DNA from: Chitinophagaceae bacterium | GTDB lineage: Bacteria; Bacteroidota; Bacteroidia; Chitinophagales; Chitinophagaceae | Length of the DNA stretch: 64,000 nt | Direction: 5' to 3' | Assembly: GCA_016710935.1 (NCBI GenBank) | Contig: JADJTY010000012.1 | Coordinates: forward strand, 776,241-840,240 | Shown: piece after piece, positions 17,910-26,183 of the stretch | How positions within the stretch are numbered: the stretch's first letter is position 1 | Layout: each line of letters starts with the position of its first letter | Notes under the pieces: model-generated | Told to the model about the DNA's origin: nothing | The model's database searches: none | What the model saw: the letters and a program-made list of their open reading frames with translations, nothing else | Made by a program: the position numbers and the translations under genes

Positions 17910-19109
17910 ATGAAATTTTCTTTCTTATTGCTTATTGCCTATTGCCTGTTGCCAATTTTTTCAGTTGCTCAAACTAAAGCCGAATTCCGCGGCGTGTGGG
18001 TAGCTACCGTTGAAAATATAGACTGGCCTTCCCGTGGTAATTACAATTCCGATTCTCAAAAAGTAGAATTCATTCGCTTACTCGATATGCATCAGCGAAA
18101 CGGCATGAATGCCATGATCGTGCAGATACGCCCCGTAACTGATGCCTTTTATCCATCACAGTTCGAACCCTGGAGCGAATACCTTACCGGCAAACAAGGG
18201 CAACCACCCATGCCTTATTACGACCCGCTTGAGTTTATGATTGCCGAAACTCATAAGCGGGGCATGGAGTTTCATGCATGGATGAATCCTTACCGGGCTG
18301 TTTTTAATATCAACAAATCTTCTGTTGCTGATACGCATATCACTAAAATTCACCCCGAATGGTTTTTAACCTACGGCGATAAAAAATATTTCGATCCGGG
18401 CATTAAAGAGGCACAACAATATGTAACCAATGTAGTACAGGATGTGGTTAGCAGGTATGCTGTTGATGCCATTCATTTTGACGATTATTTTTATCCTTAT
18501 AAAATTGCCGGAAAAGAATTTCCGGATTTTGCCAGTTATAATAAATATGGTAATGGCATGACTAAAGATAACTGGCGAAGAAGCAACACAGATTCTATAA
18601 TCAACAAGTTGAGTGCTGTAATTAAAAAAGAAAATCCCAAATGCCAGTTCGGCATCAGTCCGTTTGGCGTGTGGCGAAATATAAACAAGGATTCTGTTAA
18701 TGGCAGCAGAACAAATGGCGCACAAACCAATTACGATGACCTGTATGCTGATATTCTATTATGGCTGCAAAAAGGCTGGATAGATTATGTTGCCCCGCAA
18801 CTGTACTGGGAATTTGGGCATAAAGTGGCCCCTTATGAAATTTTGCTCGACTGGTGGAGCAAGCACACGTACGGAAAGAACTGTTATATAGGCCTGGGCA
18901 TTTACCGTGCAAACAGTAATGCCGCCTGGAAAGATCAGACACAAATACCCCGCATGATTGATACCCTTCGCAACACACCCAATATACAGGGAATGATCTT
19001 TTTCAGTAGCAAAACATTTGAAAAAAATCCAAATGGGTGGAACGACACGCTGAGATTGAATTATTTTAAAGAGCCGGCAAAAACGCCTGCAATGGATTGG
19101 ATAAAATAA
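17910..19109 (+). CDS. Family 10 glycosyl-hydrolase-like lipoprotein/secreted protein (GHL10)
   Basis: 399 residues. Signal peptide (FLLLIAYCLLPIFSVAQ) whose core is encoded by a (TTGCTTA)n-type heptamer array at 17938-17965. The mature protein begins EFRGVWVATVENIDWP and has HFDDYFYPY and PQLYWEFG blocks, typical of GHL10 (formerly DUF187) TIM-barrel glycosidases. Probable role: cleavage of an extracellular or wall-associated glycan; members related to YngK/DigH act on denuded peptidoglycan. Length is normal for the family. Confidence 0.88.
   Translation: MKFSFLLLIAYCLLPIFSVAQTKAEFRGVWVATVENIDWPSRGNYNSDSQKVEFIRLLDMHQRNGMNAMIVQIRPVTDAFYPSQFEPWSEYLTGKQGQPPMPYYDPLEFMIAETHKRGMEFHAWMNPYRAVFNINKSSVADTHITKIHPEWFLTYGDKKYFDPGIKEAQQYVTNVVQDVVSRYAVDAIHFDDYFYPYKIAGKEFPDFASYNKYGNGMTKDNWRRSNTDSIINKLSAVIKKENPKCQFGISPFGVWRNINKDSVNGSRTNGAQTNYDDLYADILLWLQKGWIDYVAPQLYWEFGHKVAPYEILLDWWSKHTYGKNCYIGLGIYRANSNAAWKDQTQIPRMIDTLRNTPNIQGMIFFSSKTFEKNPNGWNDTLRLNYFKEPAKTPAMDWIK
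17938..17965. repeat. Heptamer tandem repeat inside the GHL10 signal peptide
   Basis: Four 7-mers TTGCTTA, TTGCCTA, TTGCCTG, TTGCCAA encode the hydrophobic core. The same heptamer family occurs at 37370-37397 in an unrelated gene. Confidence 0.75.
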
Positions 19110-19130
19110 TTATCTTTTGCGGCTTTCTTG

Positions 19131-19175
19131 TCCTCGTCTCCGACGAGGATACCATGGTCTGGAGTCTTTGACTCC
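19131..19175. repeat. Double-hairpin intergenic repeat, copy 2
   Basis: TCCTCGTC / GACGAGGA (19131-19149) and GGAGTC-TTT-GACTCC (19161-19175). It matches copy 1 at 8478-8523 in order and spacing, with base changes that keep pairing. It begins about 20 bases after the GHL10 stop; its second hairpin overlaps the -33 TTG of the next gene. Confidence 0.7.
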
Positions 19176-19198
19176 CCCAATGATTTTATTTACCTTTG
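19168..19198 (+). promoter_or_regulatory. Bacteroidota-type promoter of the DegT aminotransferase gene
   Basis: TTG (19168-19170), 20-bp spacer, TACCTTTG (19191-19198). This fits TTG-N(17-23)-TAnnTTTG. The ATG is at 19217, giving a leader of roughly a dozen bases. The -33 element lies in the loop/arm of the upstream repeat hairpin. Confidence 0.7.
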
Positions 19199-19216
19199 TG
19201 TATTAAAATAGAAATT

Positions 19217-20434
19217 ATGCCCGGATATGAACATTTTGGAAAAGAAGAAATTAAAGAAGTAAATGATGTGCTGGAGACAGGTATTCTCATGCGCTATGGC
19301 TTTGATGGGCCACGCAAAGGGATCTGGAAAGCCAAAGAACTTGAGCAGGCCATTTGCGAATCCTTTGGTTGCAAACATGCACAGTTATTAAGCAGTGGCA
19401 CCGCTGCATTAACAACTGCTATGAGTGCATTAGGCATTGGCTATGGCGATGAAGTGATTCTGCCCTCTTTTACTTTTGTTGCCAGTTTTGAAGCGGTATT
19501 AAGTGTGGGCGCCATACCTGTTTTTGTGGATGTGGATGATACGCTGACTTTAGATCCTGAAGCAGTACGTAATGCCATCACTCCAAAAACAAAATGCATC
19601 ATGCCCGTACACATGTGCGGCAGCATGGCTGACCTGGATGCGCTGCAGGCCATTTGCAATGAACACCAATTGGTTTTATTGGAGGATGCCTGCCAAAGTA
19701 TTGGCGGTACCTACAAAGGAAAGAAACTGGGCACTATCGGCCATGCCGGAACCTTTAGTTTTGATTTTGTAAAAACCATTACCTGTGCCGAAGGCGGGGT
19801 GGTGATGACAAACCGGGAAGAGGTGTATATTGCCAGCGATGGGTACACCGATCATGGACACGATCACAAAGGTGTTGACCGTGGGGCCGATCTGCACCCG
19901 TTCATCGGTTACAATTTCCGCATCAGTGAATTACATGCTGCTGTTGGTTTGGCACAGATAAAAAAACTGGATACTTTTTTAGCCATTCAGAAAAAAAATC
20001 ACACTGCATTAAAAAATGCATTGGCGCAAATACCGGAAGTGAGTTTTAGAAGAATACCTGATGAAAGCGGCGATAGTTGTACTTTTTTAAGCTGGTTTTT
20101 ACCAACAGAAGAAGCAACCAAAGCGGTGGTTGCTGAATTAAAAGCACAAAATATCTTAGCCGGTAATTTTTACTGGTTCGTAAATAACTGGCATTATATC
20201 AGCAAGTGGGACCACCTGAAGCATGCTATAACCTTAAATAGTTTACATCCCGACCTGAAAGCTGCAGTTATGCATCATGCCACTAAAGATTTTGCTGCAA
20301 GCGATGCGATCATGAGCCGCTGCATATCTACTGCCATTGGTTTAATGTGGACAGATGAACAATTGAAAAACAAGTGCGATCAGATGGTTGCGGTGATACA
20401 GAAAGTGTTGAATGAGCAGAAGGTTGCTGTATAA
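19217..20434 (+). CDS. DegT/DnrJ/EryC1/StrS family PLP-dependent aminotransferase
   Basis: Start set at ATG 19217 (MPGYEHFGKEEIKEV); the longer frame opens with a TTG inside the promoter core. 405 residues. The fold-type I pattern is clear: LLSSGTAALTTAMSAL, EVILPSFTFVASFEAVL, LLEDACQSIGGTYKGK, and the PLP-lysine block FSFDFVKTITCAEGGV. The family transfers amino groups to keto-sugars; no other nucleotide-sugar gene is nearby. An HDHKG insert is visible near residue 220. Single gene with its own promoter. Confidence 0.88.
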   Translation: MPGYEHFGKEEIKEVNDVLETGILMRYGFDGPRKGIWKAKELEQAICESFGCKHAQLLSSGTAALTTAMSALGIGYGDEVILPSFTFVASFEAVLSVGAIPVFVDVDDTLTLDPEAVRNAITPKTKCIMPVHMCGSMADLDALQAICNEHQLVLLEDACQSIGGTYKGKKLGTIGHAGTFSFDFVKTITCAEGGVVMTNREEVYIASDGYTDHGHDHKGVDRGADLHPFIGYNFRISELHAAVGLAQIKKLDTFLAIQKKNHTALKNALAQIPEVSFRRIPDESGDSCTFLSWFLPTEEATKAVVAELKAQNILAGNFYWFVNNWHYISKWDHLKHAITLNSLHPDLKAAVMHHATKDFAASDAIMSRCISTAIGLMWTDEQLKNKCDQMVAVIQKVLNEQKVAV

Positions 20435-20438
20435 TTTT

Positions 20439-20678
20439 TTATTTCAAGAGGCCTTCAATTGAGATATCTTCATCCAGATCTTCCCAATGAATACCGAGGC
20501 CCCGTCCAATAAAACGCCAGTTATTTAACTGTTCAGTTGTGGCTTGTGATAGCTTAGGAAACCAGGTAAGCGGAACATTTATTTCCCTACCATCAAGCAA
20601 ATTAACACACAACATATCGTTTTTAAACGAAACGCTTTTGGCGGTTGCCTGCGCTGTATTATTTATTAAAGTACTCAT
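20439..20678 (-). CDS. DUF2442 domain protein
   Basis: 79 residues. The core VSFKNDMLCVNLLDGREINVPLTWFPKL followed by WRFIGRGLGIHWEDLDEDISIEGLL is the classic DUF2442 signature. Its start overlaps the end of the DUF4160 gene by 20 bases. DUF4160/DUF2442 pairs are widespread and often suspected to be toxin-antitoxin-like; the function is not established. Confidence 0.85.
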   Translation of the reverse strand: MSTLINNTAQATAKSVSFKNDMLCVNLLDGREINVPLTWFPKLSQATTEQLNNWRFIGRGLGIHWEDLDEDISIEGLLK

Positions 20679-20895
20679 TCCATTTTAAAATTAGTTTACC
20701 AGAATTTTGTCTGATAATATTTTCAATTTGTTTAAGCTCTGCTGAATTAAATCCATAGTTATATTCTAATTCAACCGGATTTAACCAAAATTTTGCAGAA
20801 TCTTCTGCCTTTTCAATATGTATATGAACAGGTTCATCATTTTCGTTACTGTAAAAGAAAAACCTGAATCCATTTATTATAAATACTGTTGGCAT
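20659..20895 (-). CDS. DUF4160 domain protein
   Basis: 78 residues. GFRFFFYSNENDEPVHIHIEKAEDSAKFWL is diagnostic of DUF4160, including the PVHIHIE His pair. Stop-side overlap of 20 bases with the DUF2442 gene implies coupled translation. Possible toxin-antitoxin-like partner; the role is unknown. Confidence 0.85.
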   Translation of the reverse strand: MPTVFIINGFRFFFYSNENDEPVHIHIEKAEDSAKFWLNPVELEYNYGFNSAELKQIENIIRQNSGKLILKWNEYFNK

Positions 20896-20941
20896 TAGAT
20901 TAAAGTTACAAACTCTTTTGTATAAATTTATAGTTTAGCTG

Positions 20942-21553
20942 CTATTGTTCGTTTGAACCGAATTTATTTTTTAATAATTCTTCCAACCGGTCTGTTAAAG
21001 ATTCTGCCGTTTCACCGGGCAATGCTTTAAAATCGCTCAATGCGTTTCTAACCGAGTTCACAATAAAATTATACCGGGCAAATTGAGATTTCAAAACTTC
21101 TATATCCTTTGTTTCCCAATACATGCCTTCATCACTTAATTCAAAAAAAGAAAAATATTTGTCTTTAAGATATTCCAACAGTTTTAAAACAGCTACATGT
21201 ATATCCATGCCAGCGTATTGGGTTTTAGTGCTTACATACGCTACCATTAAATCGTTAGTGGCTGCATTATTGAATTGCAATTTTATGGGTGAGCAAAGTT
21301 TACCAGACGGGAAAAAAGCAAGATCAACGGGTTCACATTCTTTGGGTAGAATGCTGATACCTTTTAAGTCTTCCATCGTGTAGCCAATAAAATCAGAATT
21401 GTCAATATGAGCATCGTCATTGATGCTGCTTTCTTTATTCCAGATATGATAATCCCATTCAAGGCTCTTACAAATGTCTGCACATTCACTGATTAAATCT
21501 TCAATGAGCGCATAATCACGAATTTGTCCACGGTAATGTAAGGATAAGCCCAT
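20942..21553 (-). CDS. Conserved hypothetical cytoplasmic protein
   Basis: 203 residues, no signal peptide or membrane segment. Begins MGLSLHYRGQIRDYALIEDLISECADICKSL and contains two blocks that look structured (LKGISILPKECEPVDLAFFPSGKL and DIHVAVLKLLEYLKDKYFSFFELSDEG). The C-terminus is helical and charged. I do not recognise the family. It lies 10 bases after a small secreted protein on the same strand. Confidence 0.6.
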   Translation of the reverse strand: MGLSLHYRGQIRDYALIEDLISECADICKSLEWDYHIWNKESSINDDAHIDNSDFIGYTMEDLKGISILPKECEPVDLAFFPSGKLCSPIKLQFNNAATNDLMVAYVSTKTQYAGMDIHVAVLKLLEYLKDKYFSFFELSDEGMYWETKDIEVLKSQFARYNFIVNSVRNALSDFKALPGETAESLTDRLEELLKNKFGSNEQ

Positions 21554-21563
21554 AATTTAAAAT

Positions 21564-21962
21564 TTAGAATGGGTTTATTGCATTGGGTTTCCCTTCCAAA
21601 TAATCATTATACTGCAAACTACCCAACCTGAATCTTAGCGGAATTTTTGTTGCTTTCTCAAACTGCAATTCCTTTTTACAAAAAAAACCAAAATTGCAGG
21701 TGTAAAAATCGCCATTTATTACAGAATTAAATGCTGGATTTACATAAATATCACGTTTTACTTTTGCAACAGGCTTTTCCGGTATCTTGTTTTTTAATTG
21801 CTTAAAATGCGTTGGGTAGATAATGTTATTCCTGGTGTGAAAAACCAGTTTTACATTAAAGATATCTTTATCTGATGCTGTATTCGCAGCATAATGCTGG
21901 CTGGAAACGCCCTTAGCCACAAAAATCATGCAGAAAAATAAAATTTTAGCTTTTTTATACAT
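21564..21962 (-). CDS. Small secreted hypothetical protein
   Basis: 132 residues, probable signal peptide (MYKKAKILFFCMIFVAKGVSSQ). The mature part is basic, with FHTRNNIIYPTHFKQLKNKIPEKPVAKVKRDIYVNPAF and FGFFCKKELQFEKATKIPLRFRLGSLQYNDYLEGKPN. The last block resembles the C-terminal strand of small Bacteroidota periplasmic proteins, but I cannot name a family. Divergent from rpoN. Confidence 0.55.
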   Translation of the reverse strand: MYKKAKILFFCMIFVAKGVSSQHYAANTASDKDIFNVKLVFHTRNNIIYPTHFKQLKNKIPEKPVAKVKRDIYVNPAFNSVINGDFYTCNFGFFCKKELQFEKATKIPLRFRLGSLQYNDYLEGKPNAINPF

Positions 21963-22062
21963 TTTGCATAGCCTTAACGCTGTAAATTTACGTCGTTATT
22001 CAAAGCATGGATTACATTTTTTTTAAAACCACCGAAATTATTACCCTAATCGAAATGCATAT

Positions 22063-23550
22063 ATGGCTTTAAGTCAGGGACTATATCAGAAGCAATTACA
22101 GAAATTATCGCCCCAGCAAATTCAGTTAATGAAATTGCTGCAGGTACCTACGGCCCAGCTGGAAGAAAGAATAAAGGAAGAGATTGAAGAAAACCCGGCA
22201 TTGGAAGAAGCCGAAGACGGGCATGAAACTGAATACGATGAATCCAAAGATGAATTTTCTGATGCCAACACAGAAGATACGGAGATGGACGGCAGTGCAG
22301 ATGAGTATGATAATATCGACATCAGTGAATATGTAAGCGACGGCGATGATGAAGTGGGCGATTATAAACTGAAAGACACCAACTATCCCGAGCTTGATGA
22401 AGGAAAGGAAATTCCTATTAAAGTTGAAAGGGGCTTTAATGAGTTTATGCTGGAACAATTGGGCATGCTAACCATTGATGAACAACAGAAAAAAGTGGCC
22501 CTGCAGATCATCGGCAACCTGGATGATGACGGGTATTTAAGAAGAGATTTTTCAGCGATTGTTGATGATCTTGCCTTCAGGCAGAATATTACAACAACTG
22601 AACAGGAGATTGCAGAACTGGTTTTACAGATACAACAATTTGACCCCCCGGGCATTGCCGCCCGTAACCTGCAGGAATGTTTACTGCTGCAGCTGGAGAG
22701 AAAATTACACGAAGGCAGGCATGTAGAAATGGCCATCAAGGTTTTGGAGAAATACTTTGATGAGTTTACGAAAAAACATTACGAAAAAATTCAGCGTGGA
22801 TTTGATCTGAACGACGACCAGTTGAGGGAAGTGATCAACCAGATCGTTAAATTAAATCCTAAACCCGCAGGATCGGTTGGCGAAAGCAGCAGGGCCGAAA
22901 GTTATGTGGTGCCCGATTTTTTTATTTATAACAATGCCGGCAAACTTGAATTAACGCTTAACAATAAAAATGCACCCGACCTCCGCATCAGCGAAGGATA
23001 CCGGGATATGCTGAAAGAATATGACCGGGGCAGTAAAAAAGACAAGCGGCAGAAAGAAGCGGTCATCTTTATCAAACAAAAAATTGATGCAGCCAAATGG
23101 TTTATTGATGCCATTAAACAACGGCACAATACCTTGTTGAATACCATGGAAGCCATCATGAATTACCAGCGGGCCTTTTTCATATCGGGCGATGAAACAG
23201 ATCTGAGGCCCATGATATTAAAACATATTGCAGAAGAGACCAATCTTGATATTTCTACCGTAAGCCGGGTTGCCAACAGCAAATTTGTACAAACAGAATT
23301 TGGCACGTACCGGCTTAAATTTTTCTTTAGTGAAAGCCTGCAAACCGATAGCGGAGAAGAAGTGAGTACCAGAGAGGTTAAAAAAATACTCAGCGATATT
23401 ATTGAAGCAGAAGATAAAAAACATCCTTATAGCGATGAAAAATTAACGGAGATGTTGCAGGAAAAAGGATATAATATTGCACGAAGAACTGTTGCCAAAT
23501 ACAGGGAACAACTGAATATATCGGTAGCACGGTTAAGAAAAGAATTATGA
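22063..23550 (+). CDS. rpoN: RNA polymerase sigma-54 factor RpoN
   Basis: 495 residues. Region I glutamine-rich activator-interacting helix (LQKLSPQQIQLMKLLQVPTAQLEERIKEEIEENPAL), an acidic region II (residues ~45-110), the core-binding and HTH region (HIAEETNLDISTVSRVANSKFVQTEFG), and the RpoN box ARRTVAKYRE near the C-terminus. It directs polymerase to -24/-12 promoters and needs AAA+ enhancer proteins, none of which are in this window. Its TGA overlaps the ATG of the next gene. Confidence 0.97.
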   Translation: MALSQGLYQKQLQKLSPQQIQLMKLLQVPTAQLEERIKEEIEENPALEEAEDGHETEYDESKDEFSDANTEDTEMDGSADEYDNIDISEYVSDGDDEVGDYKLKDTNYPELDEGKEIPIKVERGFNEFMLEQLGMLTIDEQQKKVALQIIGNLDDDGYLRRDFSAIVDDLAFRQNITTTEQEIAELVLQIQQFDPPGIAARNLQECLLLQLERKLHEGRHVEMAIKVLEKYFDEFTKKHYEKIQRGFDLNDDQLREVINQIVKLNPKPAGSVGESSRAESYVVPDFFIYNNAGKLELTLNNKNAPDLRISEGYRDMLKEYDRGSKKDKRQKEAVIFIKQKIDAAKWFIDAIKQRHNTLLNTMEAIMNYQRAFFISGDETDLRPMILKHIAEETNLDISTVSRVANSKFVQTEFGTYRLKFFFSESLQTDSGEEVSTREVKKILSDIIEAEDKKHPYSDEKLTEMLQEKGYNIARRTVAKYREQLNISVARLRKEL

Positions 23551-24224
23551 CAGAAGCCATTCACATCCCGCAGGATATAGCTCCACATCAAAAGCAGCAT
23601 ATTATCCTACGATTTTTTGCACAACTGTTCTCTGTTGTATTTCACCCGTTATTTATTCCTTTTTACGTGATCGGGTTTTTAATAAATTATCATCCTTCTT
23701 ATTTTTCTGGTTTTAGTGCTGCCTCCAGGTTTGAAATAATGAGGTCTGTTTTTGTAAATACCATCCTGTTTCCTGCTTTTGCCTTACTGGTGATGAAGGG
23801 CCTGGGATTTATAAAATCAATTTTATTACATACCCAGCAGGACAGGATCGGACCTTACCTAGCCAATATGATCTTTTATTTCTGGATGGCCCGGGTGTTT
23901 TTCAATTTTAAGCCCGACATTACGCCGGTGCTTGCCGTTTTTATGACCGGAGTTTTTCTTACCACAGCCATAGCATTAATAGCGAATATTTTTTTAAAAA
24001 TAAGTATGCATGCCATTGGTTGCGGTGGCCTGCTGGGCATCTTTATCATTATTATGAACAGTAACAGCATGTTAATGACATGGCCTTTATCCATCGCCTT
24101 ATTAATAACTGGCCTGGTTTGTACTTCCCGTTTAATTGTAAGCAACCATACACCAAAAGAAATTTACATGGGACTTTTTGTTGGATTGATTTGCCAGTTT
24201 GCTGCTTCTATAGCAATCTTATAA
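23547..24224 (+). CDS. PAP2-like integral membrane protein (degenerate motif)
   Basis: 225 residues with about six hydrophobic segments. The C-terminus has SRLIVSNHTPKEIYMG, which matches the third PAP2 phosphatase motif SR-x5-H-x3-D except for Glu in place of Asp. The second motif (PSGH) appears only as SMHAIG and the first as QQDRIGPYL. It is therefore a PAP2-fold relative that may be non-catalytic. Start overlaps the rpoN stop (ATGA), so the two are co-translated. Confidence 0.65.
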   Translation: MTEAIHIPQDIAPHQKQHIILRFFAQLFSVVFHPLFIPFYVIGFLINYHPSYFSGFSAASRFEIMRSVFVNTILFPAFALLVMKGLGFIKSILLHTQQDRIGPYLANMIFYFWMARVFFNFKPDITPVLAVFMTGVFLTTAIALIANIFLKISMHAIGCGGLLGIFIIIMNSNSMLMTWPLSIALLITGLVCTSRLIVSNHTPKEIYMGLFVGLICQFAASIAIL

Positions 24225-24353
24225 TTTCCTTAACCACATAGTGATATAGAAACATAGACCATCACATAGAAATCTATGTGGTTCTTTCTATTGTGTACTA
24301 TATTTCTATGTGGTTCCTCTTAAAGGCTGCTTAATCCGTCAGACATAAAATAA

Positions 24354-24387
24354 AAAGACCCTGCTTGTAACTGCAGAGTCTCTTTTT
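24354..24387 (+). terminator. Terminator after rpoN/PAP2-like operon
   Basis: AAAGAC-c-CTGC / GCAG-a-GTCTcTTTTT with an 8-base loop and one internal mismatch, followed by T-rich sequence. It is about 130 bases downstream of the PAP2-like stop. Confidence 0.6.
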
Positions 24388-24745
24388 CCTGTCGTGCCTA
24401 ACAATAAAAACTTTAAAACTGTAGATGAAATATAGTTTTCAATGCAAGTATTTTGAAAAACAGCACCCGTTCGGGTGTACTGGCCTTATTTTCTTTGGGT
24501 ACGATTTTAATATATCAGTTTTGCTTACTGTTAAACATTTTCGTTTCTATAAATCGTTTTTATCCAACACTTTATTGTGTATAAAATTAAAAGAGAACAG
24601 ATATTTTTTAAAAACATGTTGAAAGAAGTAAAACCCCTTAGCAACTTTACTTTTTTTGCTTATTTTACTAAGTAAATATGCTTAAACCAGGGGTTGCTTA
24701 ACAGTTTTATTTCAATTGAATTTAGCTGAGCCCCTCCTAAATCTT

Positions 24746-24753
24746 TATATTTG
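24746..24753 (+). promoter_or_regulatory. -7 box for the plus-strand pigment arm
   Basis: TATATTTG matches TAnnTTTG and lies 18 bases before the ATG at 24772. No TTG is found at the best distance, so only the -7 part is supported. Confidence 0.45.
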
Positions 24754-24771
24754 CAGCTTAATTTGATTAGG

Positions 24772-25254
24772 ATGAATATGAAGTTATTGCTGAATATAGT
24801 GCTTTTGTTTAGTGCCCTCAGTGTGAAGGCAAATACACACCATTCAGGTTTTGATAAAAGTGCATTTTACGGTGCCCTGGCAGCAAATGATATGAATTCT
24901 ATTAATGCACAATTAAACATGATCAAAACTTCTTCCATAAATGAAAAAGAAGCTTACGAAGGTGCATTGCTGATGAAAAAAGCCGGGCTCATCAAAAAAC
25001 CTGCAGAAAAATTAAGCCTTTTTAAAGCCGGCCGCTTAAAACTTGAAGCTGCCATAAAAAAGGATAAAGAAAATGCAGAATTCAGTTTTTTACGCCTGAT
25101 CATACAGGAGCATGCGCCTAAGCTGGTTGAATACAACAATAATATACATGCTGATGTTTCAACAATCCGCACAAATTTTAAAACGCTTTCACCGGTTGTT
25201 CAGCAGGCTATACAGGATTATACCAAAAAATCGAAGGTTTTAAAACCGCTTTAG
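24772..25254 (+). CDS. Small secreted hypothetical protein heading the dar arm
   Basis: 160 residues from ATG 24772 (MNMKLLLNIVLLFSALSVKA), a good signal peptide; upstream in-frame codons lie in the promoter region. The mature part is helical and Lys-rich (YEGALLMKKAGLIKKPAEKLSLFKAGRLKLEAAIKKDKENAEFSFLRLIIQEHAP). No family recognised with certainty. It ends 17 bases before darA on the same strand, which suggests a periplasmic accessory role in pigment production or export. Confidence 0.65.
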   Translation: MNMKLLLNIVLLFSALSVKANTHHSGFDKSAFYGALAANDMNSINAQLNMIKTSSINEKEAYEGALLMKKAGLIKKPAEKLSLFKAGRLKLEAAIKKDKENAEFSFLRLIIQEHAPKLVEYNNNIHADVSTIRTNFKTLSPVVQQAIQDYTKKSKVLKPL

Positions 25255-25271
25255 CCGTAATTTTGCAGTAC

Positions 25272-26171
25272 ATGAGTAAAAAGATTCTGGTCATTTATTA
25301 TACCCAATCGGGGCAACTGGAAGATATCCTCAACAATTTTACAGCACCCCTTGTACAAGCAGGTAATACGATTGAAAAAGTTCGTGTGCAGGTTGCCAAC
25401 GATTATCCCTTTCCCTGGAATGGCAAAGCATTTTTTGCTGTGATGCCCGATTGTGTTTTAAGCGTACCCACCACACTAAAACCTTTTCAACTTAAAGAAA
25501 ATAAATACGACCTGGTTATACTCGGCTACCAGGCCTGGTTCCTGTCTCCGAGCATTCCGGTGAATTCTATCTTAAACGATCCTGCTGTAAAGGCTGTTTT
25601 AAAAGATACGCCGGTTATTACCATTACCGGCGCCCGCAATATGTGGATCAGTGCCATGCAGCGCATTAAAAAAATATTAAAAGATGCCAACGCAAACCTG
25701 GTGGGCAGCATTGCGCTTTTTGATAAGCACCATAATTTTATAAGTTTCATCACTATTTTTTACTGGATGTTTACAGGGAAGAAGGGGCGTTGGCTGGGTA
25801 TTTTTCCAACCCCGGGTGTTTCGGAAGCCGACATAAAAAAAACAGCGGATTATGGCAATACCGTTCAAAAATATTTAACCGGCACAAACTGGAATGGTTT
25901 ACAGGATGAACTGATTGAGCAAAAAGCAATAGAAGTAAAGTATAATTTAATGTTTATCGAATCCAAAGCAAGTAAAATTTTTGCCATATGGGCCAACATC
26001 ATAGCAAAAGAAAAAAAAAAGACTGCCTGGCTTGTTGCATTCAAATATTATCTTTTAATTGCACTGTTTATAGCGGCCCCCATAATACTAACGGTAGATT
26101 TTATTTTCTTCAAACCATTTTTATCGGAGCGGATTAAAAAACAAAAACAACTTTATTCAGGCGTAAATTAA
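25272..26171 (+). CDS. darA: DarA-type dialkylresorcinol-condensing enzyme
   Basis: 299 residues from ATG 25272; a -7-like TAATTTTG at 25258-25265 lies just before it. The N-terminus is flavodoxin-like (KKILVIYYTQSGQLEDIL), followed by the DarA-specific blocks NDYPFPWNGKAFFAVMPD, ILGYQAWFLSPSIPVNSIL and ITGARNMWISAMQRIKK. Hydrophobic patches near 165-180 and 255-280 suggest membrane contact. Established role of the family: with DarB it joins two beta-keto acyl precursors into a 2,5-dialkyl cyclohexanedione that is aromatised to dialkylresorcinol, the alcohol half of flexirubin. darB follows 12 bases later. Confidence 0.9.
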   Translation: MSKKILVIYYTQSGQLEDILNNFTAPLVQAGNTIEKVRVQVANDYPFPWNGKAFFAVMPDCVLSVPTTLKPFQLKENKYDLVILGYQAWFLSPSIPVNSILNDPAVKAVLKDTPVITITGARNMWISAMQRIKKILKDANANLVGSIALFDKHHNFISFITIFYWMFTGKKGRWLGIFPTPGVSEADIKKTADYGNTVQKYLTGTNWNGLQDELIEQKAIEVKYNLMFIESKASKIFAIWANIIAKEKKKTAWLVAFKYYLLIALFIAAPIILTVDFIFFKPFLSERIKKQKQLYSGVN

Positions 26172-26183
26172 CTTAAAGAACAG

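Larger units (their letters stand above)
24225..24771. other. Long non-coding gap: repeats, terminator and leader before the pigment cluster
   Basis: No convincing gene. 24233-24318 holds diverged CACATAGAAA/TCTATGTGG repeats, with the palindrome CACATAGA-AA-TCTATGTG at 24263-24280. A terminator lies at 24354-24387. 24400-24700 is AT-rich with a long-range pair AACCCC...GGGGTT (near 24635 and 24690). A -7-like TATATTTG lies at 24746-24753, just before the first cluster gene. A 65-residue ORF at 24425-24622 looks random. Confidence 0.55.

Noticed and set aside
23547..24224. Active PAP2 phosphatase call
   Set aside because: PSGH is missing and the Asp of the last motif is Glu; only fold-level similarity is claimed.
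24425..24622. 65-residue ORF in the gap before the pigment arm
   Set aside because: No start context, no recognisable pattern, AT-rich and repeat-flanked; reads as random.
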